DNA from: Monarcha castaneiventris obscurior
Lineage: Eukaryota; Chordata; Aves; Passeriformes; Monarchidae
DNA length: 64,000 bases
Direction: 5' to 3'
Assembly: GCA_026261815.1 (NCBI GenBank)
Contig: JAMPIT010000848.1
Location: 2,170,001-2,234,000, forward strand
Shown here: positions 1-12,278 of the stretch, in pieces
Layout: each line of letters begins with the position of its first letter
Position numbering within the stretch: the stretch's first letter is position 1
Notes under the pieces: model-generated
Told to the model about the DNA's origin: nothing
Seen by the model: only the letters and a program-made list of their open reading frames with translations
The model's database searches: none
Translations under genes and position numbers: made by a program

Positions 1-3000
1 CTGCAAGCAGGGGTGTGTTTTAACACATTTTTATTATTGTTTATTCTTCCTAAGGTTTCTATGCAAGGCATTTGAATGGTGTCTAGCACAACGTGGGGCA
101 TTTGTGGTCTGGAAGGGAGGTGAGAATGTAGAGCAATAGAAAAGTTCACTGGTAAATACATGAGTGAGGGAAGGACAAATCCTTTTCTGCCTGAAACAAG
201 CGGGGCTGTTTCCTACTGGTATTGTGCCCATTAGGACCAGTGGGCATTTAATCCCTACTGGCAAGGGGCTCTTTGGGAGAGAGATGGCTACTTTAGTCAT
301 AATCTCACTAATATTACTAGTCTCCAAAAAGTTATATTGCAGAGCTCTTAAACTGCACAGAGGCATGGATGGAGATCAAGGGGAAAATGGTGTCAAGCCT
401 TGTGACAGGCGTGTCCCCAAAAGGGCTGAGCTCAGGGATGGGGGAGAGGGGGCCAAATGAAGCTTCTGCCTGGGACAGGAATTTTAGCAGCATGGTACCC
501 CACTTTGTGGCTTCTCTCCTTGCACCTGGTTTGCTCAGGTGGATGAGGAAGAGGCCACAGCCAAAGGAAAGATTTTGCCGCTTGGAATGCAGGTCTGTGT
601 GCTGGTGGCGGGAATGGTGTCCAGCAGGAATGAGAGCAAGGTGGAATCGTTCTCCCAAAACCACCCTCTGGGGCCAGAAATTGCATTTCAGTCTCAGAAG
701 CACTGTTGAGGCTATTAACTGGCTGCTTGCTCCATTTCACTGCTTTCTGGCTGCCTGGGTTATAAATTGCTGTTATTCCTGCATTAGATTGATATTAAGG
801 GAAACTGCACAGAGCTTCAGCCGTGGGGTCCAGCCCATTCCTTCTGCCTGTCTGATCCAGGGATGGGATTTGAGCGGGACAGACAGAAACCTTAGCAATG
901 CTCTGCAGTTTATGGGGTGAATTTGAGCTTGTAGGAAATCTCGTCATTCTTCCAGCACGTGCATTCATTAGAGCTAAGGGCACTTATATAGATGTTGGGG
1001 TGGAAGAGGTCACCTAATAATGTCTATCACAGGGCGTCCTTTTTCAGTGGGTGTAGCTCTAAGTCAGCAGAAGGCCGAGGGTTTAATTAGACTGTGACAC
1101 TACAGAGTTATGGAGATTAAAGGGCATTCAACTTCATTTTTTTCACATGACATTTGGTTTTTAAAATGTCACTGAGAAGTACTTTAGGGCCCTGTTTCGT
1201 CACTACATTATTTTTGTTCCATGCCAATGTCACCTCATTGATTTCTGGATGAAAGGCTGGAGGGCTCAAAGCACCATGGAAATTCTGAGGTTGGCTTTGA
1301 AATGAAATCTGGGATTCAGCTCATTTGTCGTCTTGGGGAGTTTCCAGGCTGTGGTCACACTGTGTGTGTTCGTGTATGCAGAGAATGAAAATTCTGCCAG
1401 TTTGAGGTTTCTTGCTGGACTAATGACAAATATCACCGCTGAGCCAACGGTCCCATGGCTCATCTAATGTCAGGTGCCTTCAGGATTACTCAGGCCAGAT
1501 GTGAGTTGTTAGGAAAAATAACTATTTTCATTAATATTACTTCAAAAAATGTTTTGTGAAAAAGGACTGGGTTTGGGATTTTCAGTAGGAAACTCATGAA
1601 AACAAGAAAAATTATTTTGAAATTTTGGGTTTGGTTCTACCTTTGTTTGGTTTTAAATAATTTCTTTCCTGCTATCTTGTTCTACTTTCTTGTGTTTTTG
1701 CACTCAAGAGGTGAGGGAAGGCAGAGGAAAGGGTAGAGCACTCCTCACACTTGGAGTAAAAACCCTACAATCCAAATTTGAAATCTGAGATTGATTTAAA
1801 AGAAAAAATATAAGGTTATATGAAAAATATTAGGAAGGTAGCTTTCTCAGAAAAAAAGTTTAGAAAATTGCCAGCCAGCTCAGCTTGAAATAGATGTTTG
1901 GAAACTTGACAGCACAGCATTGCTAGGATATTTTCCAATTATCATTAAACGTTGTGTAGAGAACCATATAGCATAGAAAGTGGAGATTCCTGCTGTGGAG
2001 AAACTTGGGCAGGAAGGGATCATTCAGACATCATGGGCATGGCTTGAGGCTGCTCCTTTTCCCTTGACTGCCTCCAGTCCAAGGGACAGGGCACGTTCTG
2101 CACCCTGGGATGTGAAGTTTCTTCCAGGCTGGCACAGCCTTACACTGTTCCTGGTTGCTCTAGTGCTCCATTGCCTTCCTTCCAGCAGGAGGGCAAGGGA
2201 TTGTTTTATTTGCATTTCTAGGCACTGCAAAGACCTCCAGCAACTGAAATGAGAGGCAGGAAGGCAGAGGCAAACTTATTATTGTTGTTGCTGTTATTGC
2301 TGTCTGCTTTGTGAGGTGCACAAGAGCAAACCATGAGGATCTCCTGTTTAAATTGGGGTGCTGTTATTCAGTAGCCCAAATGTCTTCCAGCTTGGACTAA
2401 GGGTTGCTGACACAGCTGGTGGGACATGAGATGTTCCCAGTCCAGAACCAGTGAAGAGAAAAGGAAAATAAACCTGTTAATTTCAGATGCAGACTCTGTG
2501 CACAGGAGCCACATGCAGACCATATGTCCATGTGCTGTGCCTGAGTGCAGGTATTTGAGCACGATCCACATGCTTGCATTGGGTATATCTGAGCAGCTGT
2601 GCACAGGGTGTGAGTGTGCAGGTGTTGTACAAGTGCTTCTGCCCCGGGCTGGAGTGGTTATGTACGAGGTTATGGCTGGGTGCACTCTGAGCACAGGCTG
2701 GGAGTACATGGTTCTCTTTGTGGCTGTGGTGGATGGGTGGAAATGTCCAATCTGCTTGGCTGAGGGCATAAGAAGTCATTGCAAAGAATTCTGATAATTG
2801 CTCAGTTCAGCCTTCATTCTGACTTCAACTCCTGAATTTGGTTTGGGTGATTATTCCTCATAATATATAAAGAAGGAAAAGATGTAGTGGATAATCAATA
2901 TATACCTGCAGATCTTAAAGAAAAAATGTTCATTCCCTTTGGTTCTCCCTGTTCTTAATTTGATACAATTTTAAAGAATGAAAGATTTGACAATTTTGTA

Positions 3001-6000
3001 AACAATATTTTGACCTATCTTTCTCTGGAGAGCACCACCACTGAGAGGACACTGGCAATACAAGGTCTGGTTTGTAGCTTCTGCATGGCCAGACTGCTCC
3101 ATACATCTTTAAAGCACAAAAACAGTTTTACAGATGTCTTGTGAAAATTATCTCTTGCTGAAAAAAATGAACTGATGAACCGTGTCTTCCTGCCCTCAAC
3201 AGCATGAGCTGCTCTGAAGAGGTCTAATGAGAAGATTAAAGATAAAGGTTCTGAATTCAATTCAAAGTGTCAATATGTAACTCAGTAAGAAATGAAACAT
3301 TTTTCAATTACTGGTAATATGAAACAAAATAGTGGAAAACAGAAATGGCAATCTTTTTAGTTACCTGAAGGCCATTTCCAAGAGGCACTGTGCATTAACT
3401 AAGCAGTGAAAATTTTTGCATCACTATTTTCTCTTGTGCCCATAATAGCATAAAATAAAAAGATTTTAGGTAAGATTTCAGTCAGTGAATCAATTGCAAA
3501 ACCACACAGAGCCTTAGTGGGCATTCAGTCCTCGATCTAATGGAAATTTTTACAAGGATGTCAATGCTAAGTTGATTCCTATAGCGGAAAGCACATACAA
3601 AGGATCCAATTACAGATGGAAACCTTTTGCTTTCTAAGAGACTTTATTAACCCCTGAAGCACTGAATATGGAAAGGGTTAGTGAAAAGTTTTCTGGTGAA
3701 CTGGATGATGGTTTAAATCTGGTTGCTGCCTCCACCACCAGCTCATTTCCTTTTTTCCTTCTGCAAATAGAAAATAATACTGTGCACTGGAGGTAATTAA
3801 CAGTCACACCAAATGTGAGAAGCTATTGGGTCCTAGAGGAAAGGCACAAGCAGGTGACATCAACTGTGGGAAGTATCTGCCTAACAGATTTTAGCCTTAA
3901 AAAGATATCATGCCATGAAAATGGTCAGCAAAGAATAAAACTCCTTGTTAGACCTTCTGCCACAGAGTCTTCAGTGAGTGGGGAATTTGTAATGCAGGAA
4001 TGGGACCACCAGCATCCAAAAATCAGGGGGAAAGGAAGGGTAATAGCATCACCCTGTGTGATGAGGCCATGTGTTGGTACTCTGAGCTCCCCATTTCACA
4101 GAGCTTTAGGGGCAGATTGGGGAGCATTTTTCAGTTCAGATTCTCCCCTCCATGGGGAGTTTTTTTTAAAGAAAAACTTTACAGTAGTTCTTACAGCAAC
4201 ATACTTGGAGACAGGGTGTGCAGGTTTGCAGTTCTACTGTTACAAGCCCATAGGCAGCTTTTCTTAATTTATGCTAAAACGTTCATTATTTCACGGAATC
4301 ACTTTGCCTGCTGAAGTCTCAAACGTGTGACTCCTGCCTGCTCTGAATGGCAAGCAAAGCTCAGGAGCTGAATTTTTGGTGAGGAGCTCATGAGTGAGAA
4401 CATTTTGTTGGTGGACGTGTGCAAGGCTTGAACAGTCAGTGGGGTCTGCAGTGTGTGCAGAGCATTTGGCGGAAGAGGAAGATGAATTTTTATAACCACT
4501 TTTGAATACTTTCTGTGCTTCTGCTGAGCACTTGATCTGTTTAATCTCTCCTCCTCCTGCCTTTGCTTCACCATGCTTTAGCCCAGGGCTGTGCTCACAA
4601 TCTGTGTACATATGAGCCACTGTCCCTGACTGTATTATATATTATACATAAATATAAGATAGATATATTATAGAAATGAAAAAGCAAAAAGGTATGGCTG
4701 TTGATCTGAATAAACTTTGCTCTATTCCCACTTGTGATCAGGTCTAACTTAATTTCATGGCAGTAACTCTTGATTCATGGTGGGGTAAAGCAGAAAAAGG
4801 CCATGGCAGAAGTGTTTATGAACTGAACTCTAACTGAAACCCTAGAGGTGGAAATCCAACCACAAGTTTCAGATCTGGATTCAGATTTGACATGCCCCAA
4901 ACTTTCTGTGGGTTCAGATCCAGGCTTTTGTTCTGAGCCCATAAGGGTCCAGTGAAAAGTCAAGAACAGTGTTTGTTCAACACTCCTGACAGCGCTTATT
5001 CACTGCTCTGCTGAGACTGCAGATATGAAAACAAGAACAACGTGCCCTGGACAGCCTGGCCAAGCTCCAGTGGGGAGTTTCATCCCCCTGGAAGAGATGG
5101 AAAGATGGCCTGAGCCAGGGTGCTCAGCCTGTGCCTGCGAGCGTGCACGAGGGGCTTTTGGCTTCTGCTCTTGAAATGAAAGGCAAGAATAATATAGGGT
5201 CGAAGTTCTTTAAATCTCCACTGATTTTGTTTGTGTTTAAGCTGTGGACATTTGAGATGTGGGAATGTCAAAAATGCCTTGCGCATGCCAAACTTACTCA
5301 CTTATCCCTTGCATATTTTGAGAGACTTTTTTCTTTGTCCCCCAAGTCCAACCTTGGTCCCAGATGATGGGCAGTGAAATCGCTTGGTGTTTATCCTTGC
5401 AGGGTGAGCTCTGTAGGTAACTGTTGGTAATAAGGGATCCCTCCAGTGATTAGTCAAAGAAAAAGATCCTCTAGGGACAGAAGTTTTATACGTTTATGTT
5501 GCTGTAGCAGGAGAGAAAGGCAGGCCACTGTGCAGGAATGTGTTGCTCAGTCCCTGGTTGCCCCAGGCTGTGGTGTGCTGGCAAGCACCACTGGGTTTTC
5601 CCTGAAGAAAGATGGATCAGTCTCCCACTGTTGTGTTGTGACTTCCCAAACCAACAGACACCCTGAGACTTTCTTATGAATAACACATTGGTGTCTAAAA
5701 TTAGGCCGAGCCAGAATGCAGCTCTACAGTTGGCTTTGTCCCCACCATCTGTTGTGCTGGAGGAGGCTCATGGGCATGAAAGGAGGCTCATGGGCAGCGA
5801 AGTTGCTTCCATGGGGACTTGTCTACGTCTTATTCCCCACTCCTGCATTTCTTTGACTGGGCTATTTGAATCATGAGTTGCAGGTCAGCTTGTGACGGAA
5901 AGAAATGTAAAATAATCTTCAGTGTAGAATATATCTATGGACCTAATTTTTCTGTGCAAAATGACCTGGTATTTTGTTGAGCCACTCACCTGGCTATATT

Positions 6001-6962
6001 TGAGCCAACTTACCTGGCCCAGCTTTGCTGGTTTAGGCCTAAACTGTTCAAAGAGTTCTGTCTTTACTTGGGTGTACCAGCAGCATCAAAGTCTCTGCCA
6101 ACACTCAGTAAATAAGATAGCAGAGAGCCTGTAACTTTTAATGACAAATACTGCCAGTATCCTGTGATGAGCTTTTTTGGGGGAGTGATGAACCATATTG
6201 CCGTTGTGTACAAGGAGAGAATATCCTGCAAGTAAGAGCAGCTATATTTAGAAGACAACTGCAGCAGGCAATGGGAAGTGCTGAGGTGGCTGTAACTGAT
6301 ACCCCAAAATGGAGGTCAGTAATTTGACCTTTCTGCTTGGCAGCCCAGCAGCTGAGCCTTGTTGTTGTCTTTTTGGACAAACTATGAGTGGAAGAGCTGC
6401 TGCCTGTTCAGAAAAGCTCTAATCAATTAGCTATAAATTACTAAAAAAATTATTTACAGCAGATTTGATAACTTCATCACATGCCAAGCACACTGCAGGG
6501 TTCCTGCTGAAGGGGAAGCACAGCCCACCACCATGAAAATGAGCACAAACTTAGAATAAACTTAATTGTGGGAAATAACTAAAAATAGTCATTTCCAAGA
6601 AAATCTTGTCTTCCAGATATTTTTTATAATCTCATCAAACAATCTATTTTAGTCAAAACCTGTTTTATGAAGTCAAACTGCTTTGATTTTTCTGCCCAGC
6701 TTATCACGGAGAGATTGGATATTATTTTAGAACTGGTTTTTCAAGCTAAAGAGTAGAAGTAGTTTTGATGGTAATAATAATTAATAGGAGGAAAACATCC
6801 TTCTAACATGGCTCAGCCTCAAAAATTCTCCAAGTGATTGGAAGGGTCATTGGGCCCACAATAGAGAGCAGTAAAATATCCTGCTCAGCCTGGGGACTAC
6901 CAGAGCCACTGCTCATGCCAGCAATGGGAAAGCCAGAATGGGAGAACAATCTTCCTTCACTC
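1..6962. other. Intergenic, no gene recognised
   Basis: No open frame in this block resembles a known protein. It is AT-rich in 1500-1900, 2860-3660 and 6420-6790. A short imperfect duplication of about 20 bp lies at 5764-5800, around the words ggaggctcatggg. By human synteny this should be the interval between EYA2 (off the left edge) and SLC2A10, so distal regulatory DNA is possible, but that is inference. Confidence 0.5.
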
Positions 6963-7403
6963 TGATGCCTTCTCCAGCCACCTAGAAACAGAGACTAGAC
7001 AAGAGTAAGGGAATAAAGATAGGTATTTATTTGAAGGGCCTTCAAGGTACACCCTGGGGGAGCCGAAGGCTGCTTCCATAAAAAATGGACCCCAAGATGG
7101 ACGACAGGTCACGAGTTCTTCACACCTTTATAGGTTTGGTTCATTTGCATACCATGGTTAATTCTCCAATTAAAGCCCCAGTTCAATGATGTAACTCCCC
7201 TCAGCTTGCTCCCCCCTTAGAGTCTTTGGTTTACACAATTTGGGCCTAGAAGAGCCTGGCTGTCCTTGAAGGCAAAGCCTGGAGAGGCTTTGTTATGTCT
7301 ATCTTGCATGAGAGAGCAGAAATTACAGGCTACAAGGAGCTTAGAGTTACACTCTAAGCAGCACAGAATTTGAAAAATACAAAAGTTAAAACCTAAGGCA
7401 TCA
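6963..7403 (-). repeat. 3' LTR of the provirus
   Basis: 441 bp, bounded by TGATGCCT and AGGCATCA inverted ends. Read on the minus strand it holds a TATA-like CCTATAAAGG (7125-7134) and an AATAAA poly(A) signal (7026-7031). It differs from the 5' LTR by about eight substitutions and one extra C in a C-run. It is the downstream LTR because the polypurine tract abuts it and the genes read towards it. Confidence 0.95.
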
Positions 7404-7416
7404 TTTCCCCCCTTTA
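7404..7416 (-). other. Polypurine tract
   Basis: On the minus strand AAAGGGGGGAAA directly abuts the first base of the 3' LTR. This is the expected place and composition for the plus-strand primer of reverse transcription. Confidence 0.8.
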
Positions 7417-7454
7417 GAGGCTTGACAAGGCCTCTACCTTGTCGAGACTCTATA

Positions 7455-7541
7455 CTAAATATTCTGAATTTCTACTAACAATGTATCTAACAACAGCACA
7501 TATCTATAAACAAGAATTATAATTACAATTATTAAAAACAA
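7455..7541 (-). pseudogene. Possible env transmembrane-anchor remnant
   Basis: The minus strand encodes 28 codons, starting with about 12 hydrophobic residues rich in I, V and L, then a basic turn and a short tail, and ends at TAG just upstream of the polypurine tract. This is where the C-terminal anchor and tail of retroviral Env would sit. An in-frame TAA lies two codons upstream, so the piece is cut off from any larger frame. The rest of env is absent: only about 300 bp separate the integrase stop from the 3' LTR. The assignment rests on position and hydrophobicity only. Confidence 0.35.
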
Positions 7542-7704
7542 TATTTAATCCAAGGTCAGTTTGGTAACCATGAAATCAGGGTGTGGAAGGTACAATCAGC
7601 TTTGCATGCTATTCAGTGTAAGATTTAAGTCAGTATGCAAAATTTGGTTCCACACCTGAGTCAGGGTTACCAACTGTGTAGATAACAAGCACAGGAAAAG
7701 TAAT

Positions 7705-9087
7705 TTAAACTACATCAACTTCATTTGTATCAGTCTCTGTTTTCTCAGTTGTTTCAGGAGCAGAAGCCTTCTTAACTCTGGAGTAGTGAATCCAGGGTCC
7801 TTTGTCAGCAACTTTGACTGCGGTGAGGGTGGTCAGCAAAATCTGGAATGGTCCTCTCCACTTGGCCTGTAGAGGATCACTGTCCCACCACTTGACATAG
7901 ACCCAGTCCCCAGGCTGGAAGGGATGTGCAGGGGTGTCCAGTCCTATGGGTCTGGATAACACGATGTAGTTCTGGAGCTTCTGCAAAGTAGAACCTAAAG
8001 CCATTAGATACCTCTGCAAATCAAGTTTCCCCCTCATATGAATTTCTCCTGGAACATGTGGAACCTGGTATGGCCTGCCATACAGTATTTCATAGGGACT
8101 GATGTTATCCCTCCGCCTAGGTTGTATGCGGATCCTCAGTAAAGCTATAGGCAAGGCCTGAACCCATGTCATGGATGTTTCTTGACAAATTTTGCTAATT
8201 TGTGCCTTAAGGGTCCCATTCATGCGTTCCACCTTACCACTTGCTTGGGGTCTGTAAGGTGTGTGCAGATCCCAAGCAATTCCCAAAATCCGGCTAACTT
8301 CTTGAATCACATTTTCAACAAAATGTGGTCCTCTATCCGAGGACATACCCAAAGGAACCCCAAACCTTGGTATTATATGATTAAGCAAAACTTTCACCAC
8401 CTCTTTGGCTGTGTTAGTGCGACAGGGGAACGCTTCAGGCCATCCACTGAAGGTGTCAACCAATACCAGGATGTACCTGTATCCCTCTTTGCGTGGTAAC
8501 TCAGCAAAGTCTATTTGCCAATAATCTCCAGGAAGATCCCCTGCCTTTGTTACTCCTAACACAACTCTTTTCCTCGTATCAGGGTTGTTTTTGCAGCAGA
8601 TTTCACACTTGCTTACTACTGATTGTACAATATCTGCCATTCCCTTTCCTATTACTACCTTCTTTAGATGTTTTAAAAGGTTTTCAGCCCCGAAATGTGT
8701 GCTTTCATGTTCTCTTTGAGCCAGCTCTCGGAGGATTAGAGGTGGGACTACAACCTGGTTTGCAGGTGTAACCGCCCATCCGTTCTCTGTGATCTCAGCC
8801 TTAAGAAATTTGATCAACTTGTGATCTGCCTGATCATATTTTGGGGTGAACCCTGACAAATCAACTTCTTTCTGAGGAACTACTGCAAGAATGCCTTTTT
8901 CTGCAGCCCCTCTTGCTGTTTCATCAGCAAAGCGATTTCCCAATTCTGGAGTGGTTTTCCCCTTCTGGTGACCCTTACAATGTATGATAGCCACTTCTGT
9001 GGGTTTTCTGATGCTCTCTAAGAGGGCAAGGATTTGTTCAGCATGTTTGATCTGGTTACCTTGAGCGTTCAACAGTCCCCTCTCCTT
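7705..9087 (-). pseudogene. pol: Retroviral RNase H end and integrase (pol 3' part)
   Basis: This frame continues the reverse-transcriptase frame after an in-frame TGA at 9088-9090. Numbering residues from the TTG codon at 9070-9072, it starts with the end of RNase H (HCKGHQKG near 31-38, catalytic Asp in FADE near 50). Integrase follows: an HHCC zinc module (H122, H126, C156, C159), a DDE core (D188, D246, E282, with the usual 35 residues between the last two) and a C-terminal GPF-type module (WRGPFQI). All three core acidic residues are present and no further stop occurs before TAG at 7705-7707. The product would be nuclear, inserting viral DNA. Without an upstream start and capsid it is presumably not made as a working enzyme. 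Confidence 0.93.
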
Positions 9088-10593
9088 TCAGATGGCTCCA
9101 TGGGCGTGGACAACACTAAATGCATATTTAGAGTCCGTCCATATATTTACCTTCTTTCCTTCGCTCAGGTCTAGGGCCCTCATCAGGGCAATCAGTTCAG
9201 CTTTCTGTGATGACACATCTGCTGGCAGGGCCTTCGCCTCGATCACCTTGCCCTGGGTGGTTACTGCATAACCTGTCATTCGTTTACCATTTCTCATGAA
9301 GCTGCTCCCATCTGTAAACAGCTCCCAGTCTGGATTTTCTAAGGGCACATCCTTCAGGTCTGGTCTGCTGGAATAGACCTCCTCGATTGTCTGCAAACAG
9401 TCGTGCTCAGGCACATCGTCAGTTAAGGCAGAGGACAGAAACATGGCTGGGTTAACAACAGAAGTTGTTTTCAGGGTAACATCATCCTGTTCTAACAACA
9501 GTGACTGATATCTAAGCATTCGATTGCCAGACAGCCAATGTCCTCCTTTCTGTTCCAGTACTGCTGCTACTGCATGTGGCACATACACTACAATGTGTTG
9601 TCCAAGGGTGAGTTTCCGGGCCTCTTGAATCAGGATGACAGTAGCTGCCACGGCCTTCAAACACCCAGGCCACCCTTGGCTAACATTGTCCAACTGTTTG
9701 GAAAAATAGGCCACAGCCCTCCGCTGGCTTCCGAGGCGCTGTGCTAGTACGCCCAGTGCCACATTGAGTCTCTCATGTGTAAAAAGTTCAAAAGGCTTAG
9801 TCAAGTCTGGTAAGCCCAGTGCTGGAGCTGACATTAGAGAGTGTTTCAGCTGTTTAAATGCAGCCCTTGTGCTTTCAGTCGAAATTATAATGCCATTTTC
9901 AGCTGCTTTTATTGCTCCATACAAAGGTTTTACCAACAACCCATAATTTGCTATCCACAACTGACACCAACCTACCATCCCCAGGAAAGCCTGCATCTCT
10001 CTCACAGTGTGGGGCTCTGGAAGTCGGCAGATGGCTTCTTTCCGTTCTCTGCTGAGCTGTCGGTGTCCACGGAAGATCTCAAGTCCCAAGTAAACTACTG
10101 CTTCCTTGGCGATCTGTGCTTTGTCTTTGGAAACTCTGTATCCACTCTGTCCCAAAAAGTCCAACAAACTTACAGTGAGTTGCATACAGTCATCCCTGGT
10201 TTTAGCTGCAATCAAGATGTCATCAACATATTGAAGGATAACCCCTCCTGGCTCTTGCCTCCTCCAATCTTCTAATTCCTTTGCTAGCTGGTTTCCAAAT
10301 ATTGTTGGGCTGTTTTTGAAACCCTGAGGGAGGACAGTCCAGGTCAGCTGGCTCTTCCTCCCTGTCTCGGGGTTTTCCCACTCAAAAGCAAAAAGCTCCT
10401 GGCTGTTTTTATGTACAGGGATGCAGAAAAAGGCATCTTTCAGGTCCACAACAGTGAACCACCCTAATTCATCTGTTAGTGTGGTCAGAAGTGTGTATGG
10501 ATTGGCAACCACTGGGTGTATGTCCTCTGTAATTTTGTTAATAGCTCTTAAATCCTGCACTAATCTGTAACTCTTACCATCAGCTTTCTTCAC
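9088..10593 (-). pseudogene. pol: Retroviral reverse transcriptase and RNase H (pol middle part)
   Basis: 501 codons in the same frame as the gag-pro segment upstream and the integrase downstream. It lies between TGA codons at 10594-10596 and 9088-9090 and begins with GTG, so it has no ordinary start of its own. Reverse-transcriptase landmarks are VDLKDAFF (first catalytic Asp near residue 50), LPQGFKNSP (88-96) and YVDD (122-125). A connection domain follows, then RNase H with D428 in DGSS, E466 and D487. The sequence is uninterrupted. LPQGF and YVDD fit the gammaretroviral group. Both bounding stops are TGA and look like single transitions at otherwise conserved places. Confidence 0.94.
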
Positions 10594-12198
10594 TCAAAGG
10601 ATTGGCGTGTTATACCTGGACTCACATTGCACTAATAATCCATGATGGAGGAATTTTTCAATTATAGGTGCCAATCCTCTACGACTTTCTAATTTTAAAG
10701 GATATTGTTTTTGCCTTACCGGGGTGGCTCCTGGTTTGAGTGCAATGCTCACTGGTTCTGCCTGTTTGGATCTTCCTGGAACATCACTAGCCCACACAAT
10801 TGGATTGACAGCTTTTTCGACTTCAGTGGGGATTTCACCAGGTCTATCCTGTATAAAAAGTGCAGCAACTTCGACAAATTTAGTTTCTGGAATTATAACT
10901 CGTACCCCTTTCCCTCTTTGGAATTTGATTTCAGCTTCCAATTTCTCTAACAAATCTCTCCCCAACAATGGTTTAGGGGAGTTAGGCATATAAAGGAATT
11001 GATGAGTTACCCAGTGCTTCCCTAGTTTGAATTTCAAAGGTCGGAAGAAAGGCCGTGTTTCAGTTACCCCTGTTGCCCCAACAACATGCACAGTTTCGTG
11101 ACTCAGTTTCCCTTCTAAAGTATTTAACATAGAATATAATGCGGACGCCATCGCCTCCCCGAGCCGCCGCAGCCAGCCTTCCCCCTCCGCCAGACACGGC
11201 CTGGCCGGGGCCGGCTCCCCGCCCCGGGCCGGAGGGGGTGCTGCCTCGGGAGCTGGGGAGGGCGCCCGTCCCCCCCCTTCTCCCCCTTTCCCCTGCGGCT
11301 CAGCCAACTTATCAGGGGGCGGAGGGGGGGGGCAAGCGGCCCCCACCCCCTCCTTCTTTATGGGCAAGTCCGGGGCAACCTCCCCCTCCCCCGGCCCCCC
11401 TTTCTCAGGCTGCTTGGCGGGACTTTCATGGGGCGGAGGGGAGGTGGAGGCCGCCTCCGTCCCCTCCTTTTTTATGGGCAAATACCCATCTATAGCCGCC
11501 TCCCCCCCTCCCGTCGGAGAGACCAGAGGGGACGAGGCGGGGAAGGACGGGGGCGTCACCCACCCGGCAGTGGCCGGGGCCGTCTGGGCTACCCATGAGG
11601 GGTGCCATGGCCAGGGCCTCGCCCCGGCCCCCTCCTGTATCGGCGCCGGTGCCGGTGCCCATGGCGGCGGCTGTGGGGCCGGGGGTGCAGACGGGACGGT
11701 CGCCGGGGCCCCCGCCGGCATCGCTCCTGGCTGGGAAGGCGGCAGAGGAGGAGGGGGAGGAGGTACTGGGGCCGCGAAGGGCCCTAGCCTCAAGGCAGGG
11801 GCTATTAAATCTGTTTCCTCCTCCTCTCTACCCCTCGCTGGGTTTATTGTAGGCTTTTTATCTTTTTTCTTTAAAAGCATTATACGCTGCTGTTTGGGTT
11901 CTTTTATCATGGATGCAGCTAAGAAGAGCTTGGCATACTCTAGTTCAAGAAAACAGCGATCTTTTCGAAGACATGATACTAGACTCAATATCAATTTTCT
12001 GTCCAAACTCCCAAATTCATGCCAAGTTTGATTGCTATCTAATTCATAAGCTGGCCATATTTTCCTAGAAAACCGAATTAATTCTGGTTTTGTAAAGAAT
12101 TTATCCTTGCCCGTCAATTCTTCCCAGTTCTCTAACACAAAATTCAGGGGAGAGCTAGGAGGTATTTCCCTTCTAATACGAGAGATATTACAACCCAT
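10594..12198 (-). pseudogene. gag: Gag matrix/proline-rich region fused in frame to partial protease and RT start
   Basis: 534 codons from an ATG with A at -3 and G at +4. MGCNIS at the N-terminus is a myristoylation signal. Residues 1-105 resemble a gammaretroviral matrix domain and target the membrane. Residues 130-340 are a proline/glycine-rich p12-like region, extremely GC-rich in DNA, with the motif LPIKKEG twice (240-246 and 278-284). Near residue 351 the frame passes straight into the back half of a retroviral aspartic protease (VVGATG near 372-377, LLGRDLL 411-417) and then the first about 75 residues of reverse transcriptase, ending at TGA 10594-10596. Capsid, nucleocapsid and the protease DTG active site are missing, so this is an in-frame deletion with its joint near 11148. 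The usual gag-pol stop is lost with it. Confidence 0.9.
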
Positions 12199-12278
12199 GA
12201 TTTTATGCTTCTAAGCAGAAAATTCACAGAAATAAAGCAAAGTGATCTGAAACACTATAAAGCAAAAAGAGAAAACTA

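Noticed and set aside
10594..10596. TGA as a programmed gag-pol readthrough codon
   Set aside because: It lies inside reverse transcriptase, well past protease, and not at the end of nucleocapsid where readthrough occurs.
11139..12031. Plus-strand proline/alanine-rich frames of up to 223 codons
   Set aside because: They are antisense shadows of the GC-rich Gag segment.
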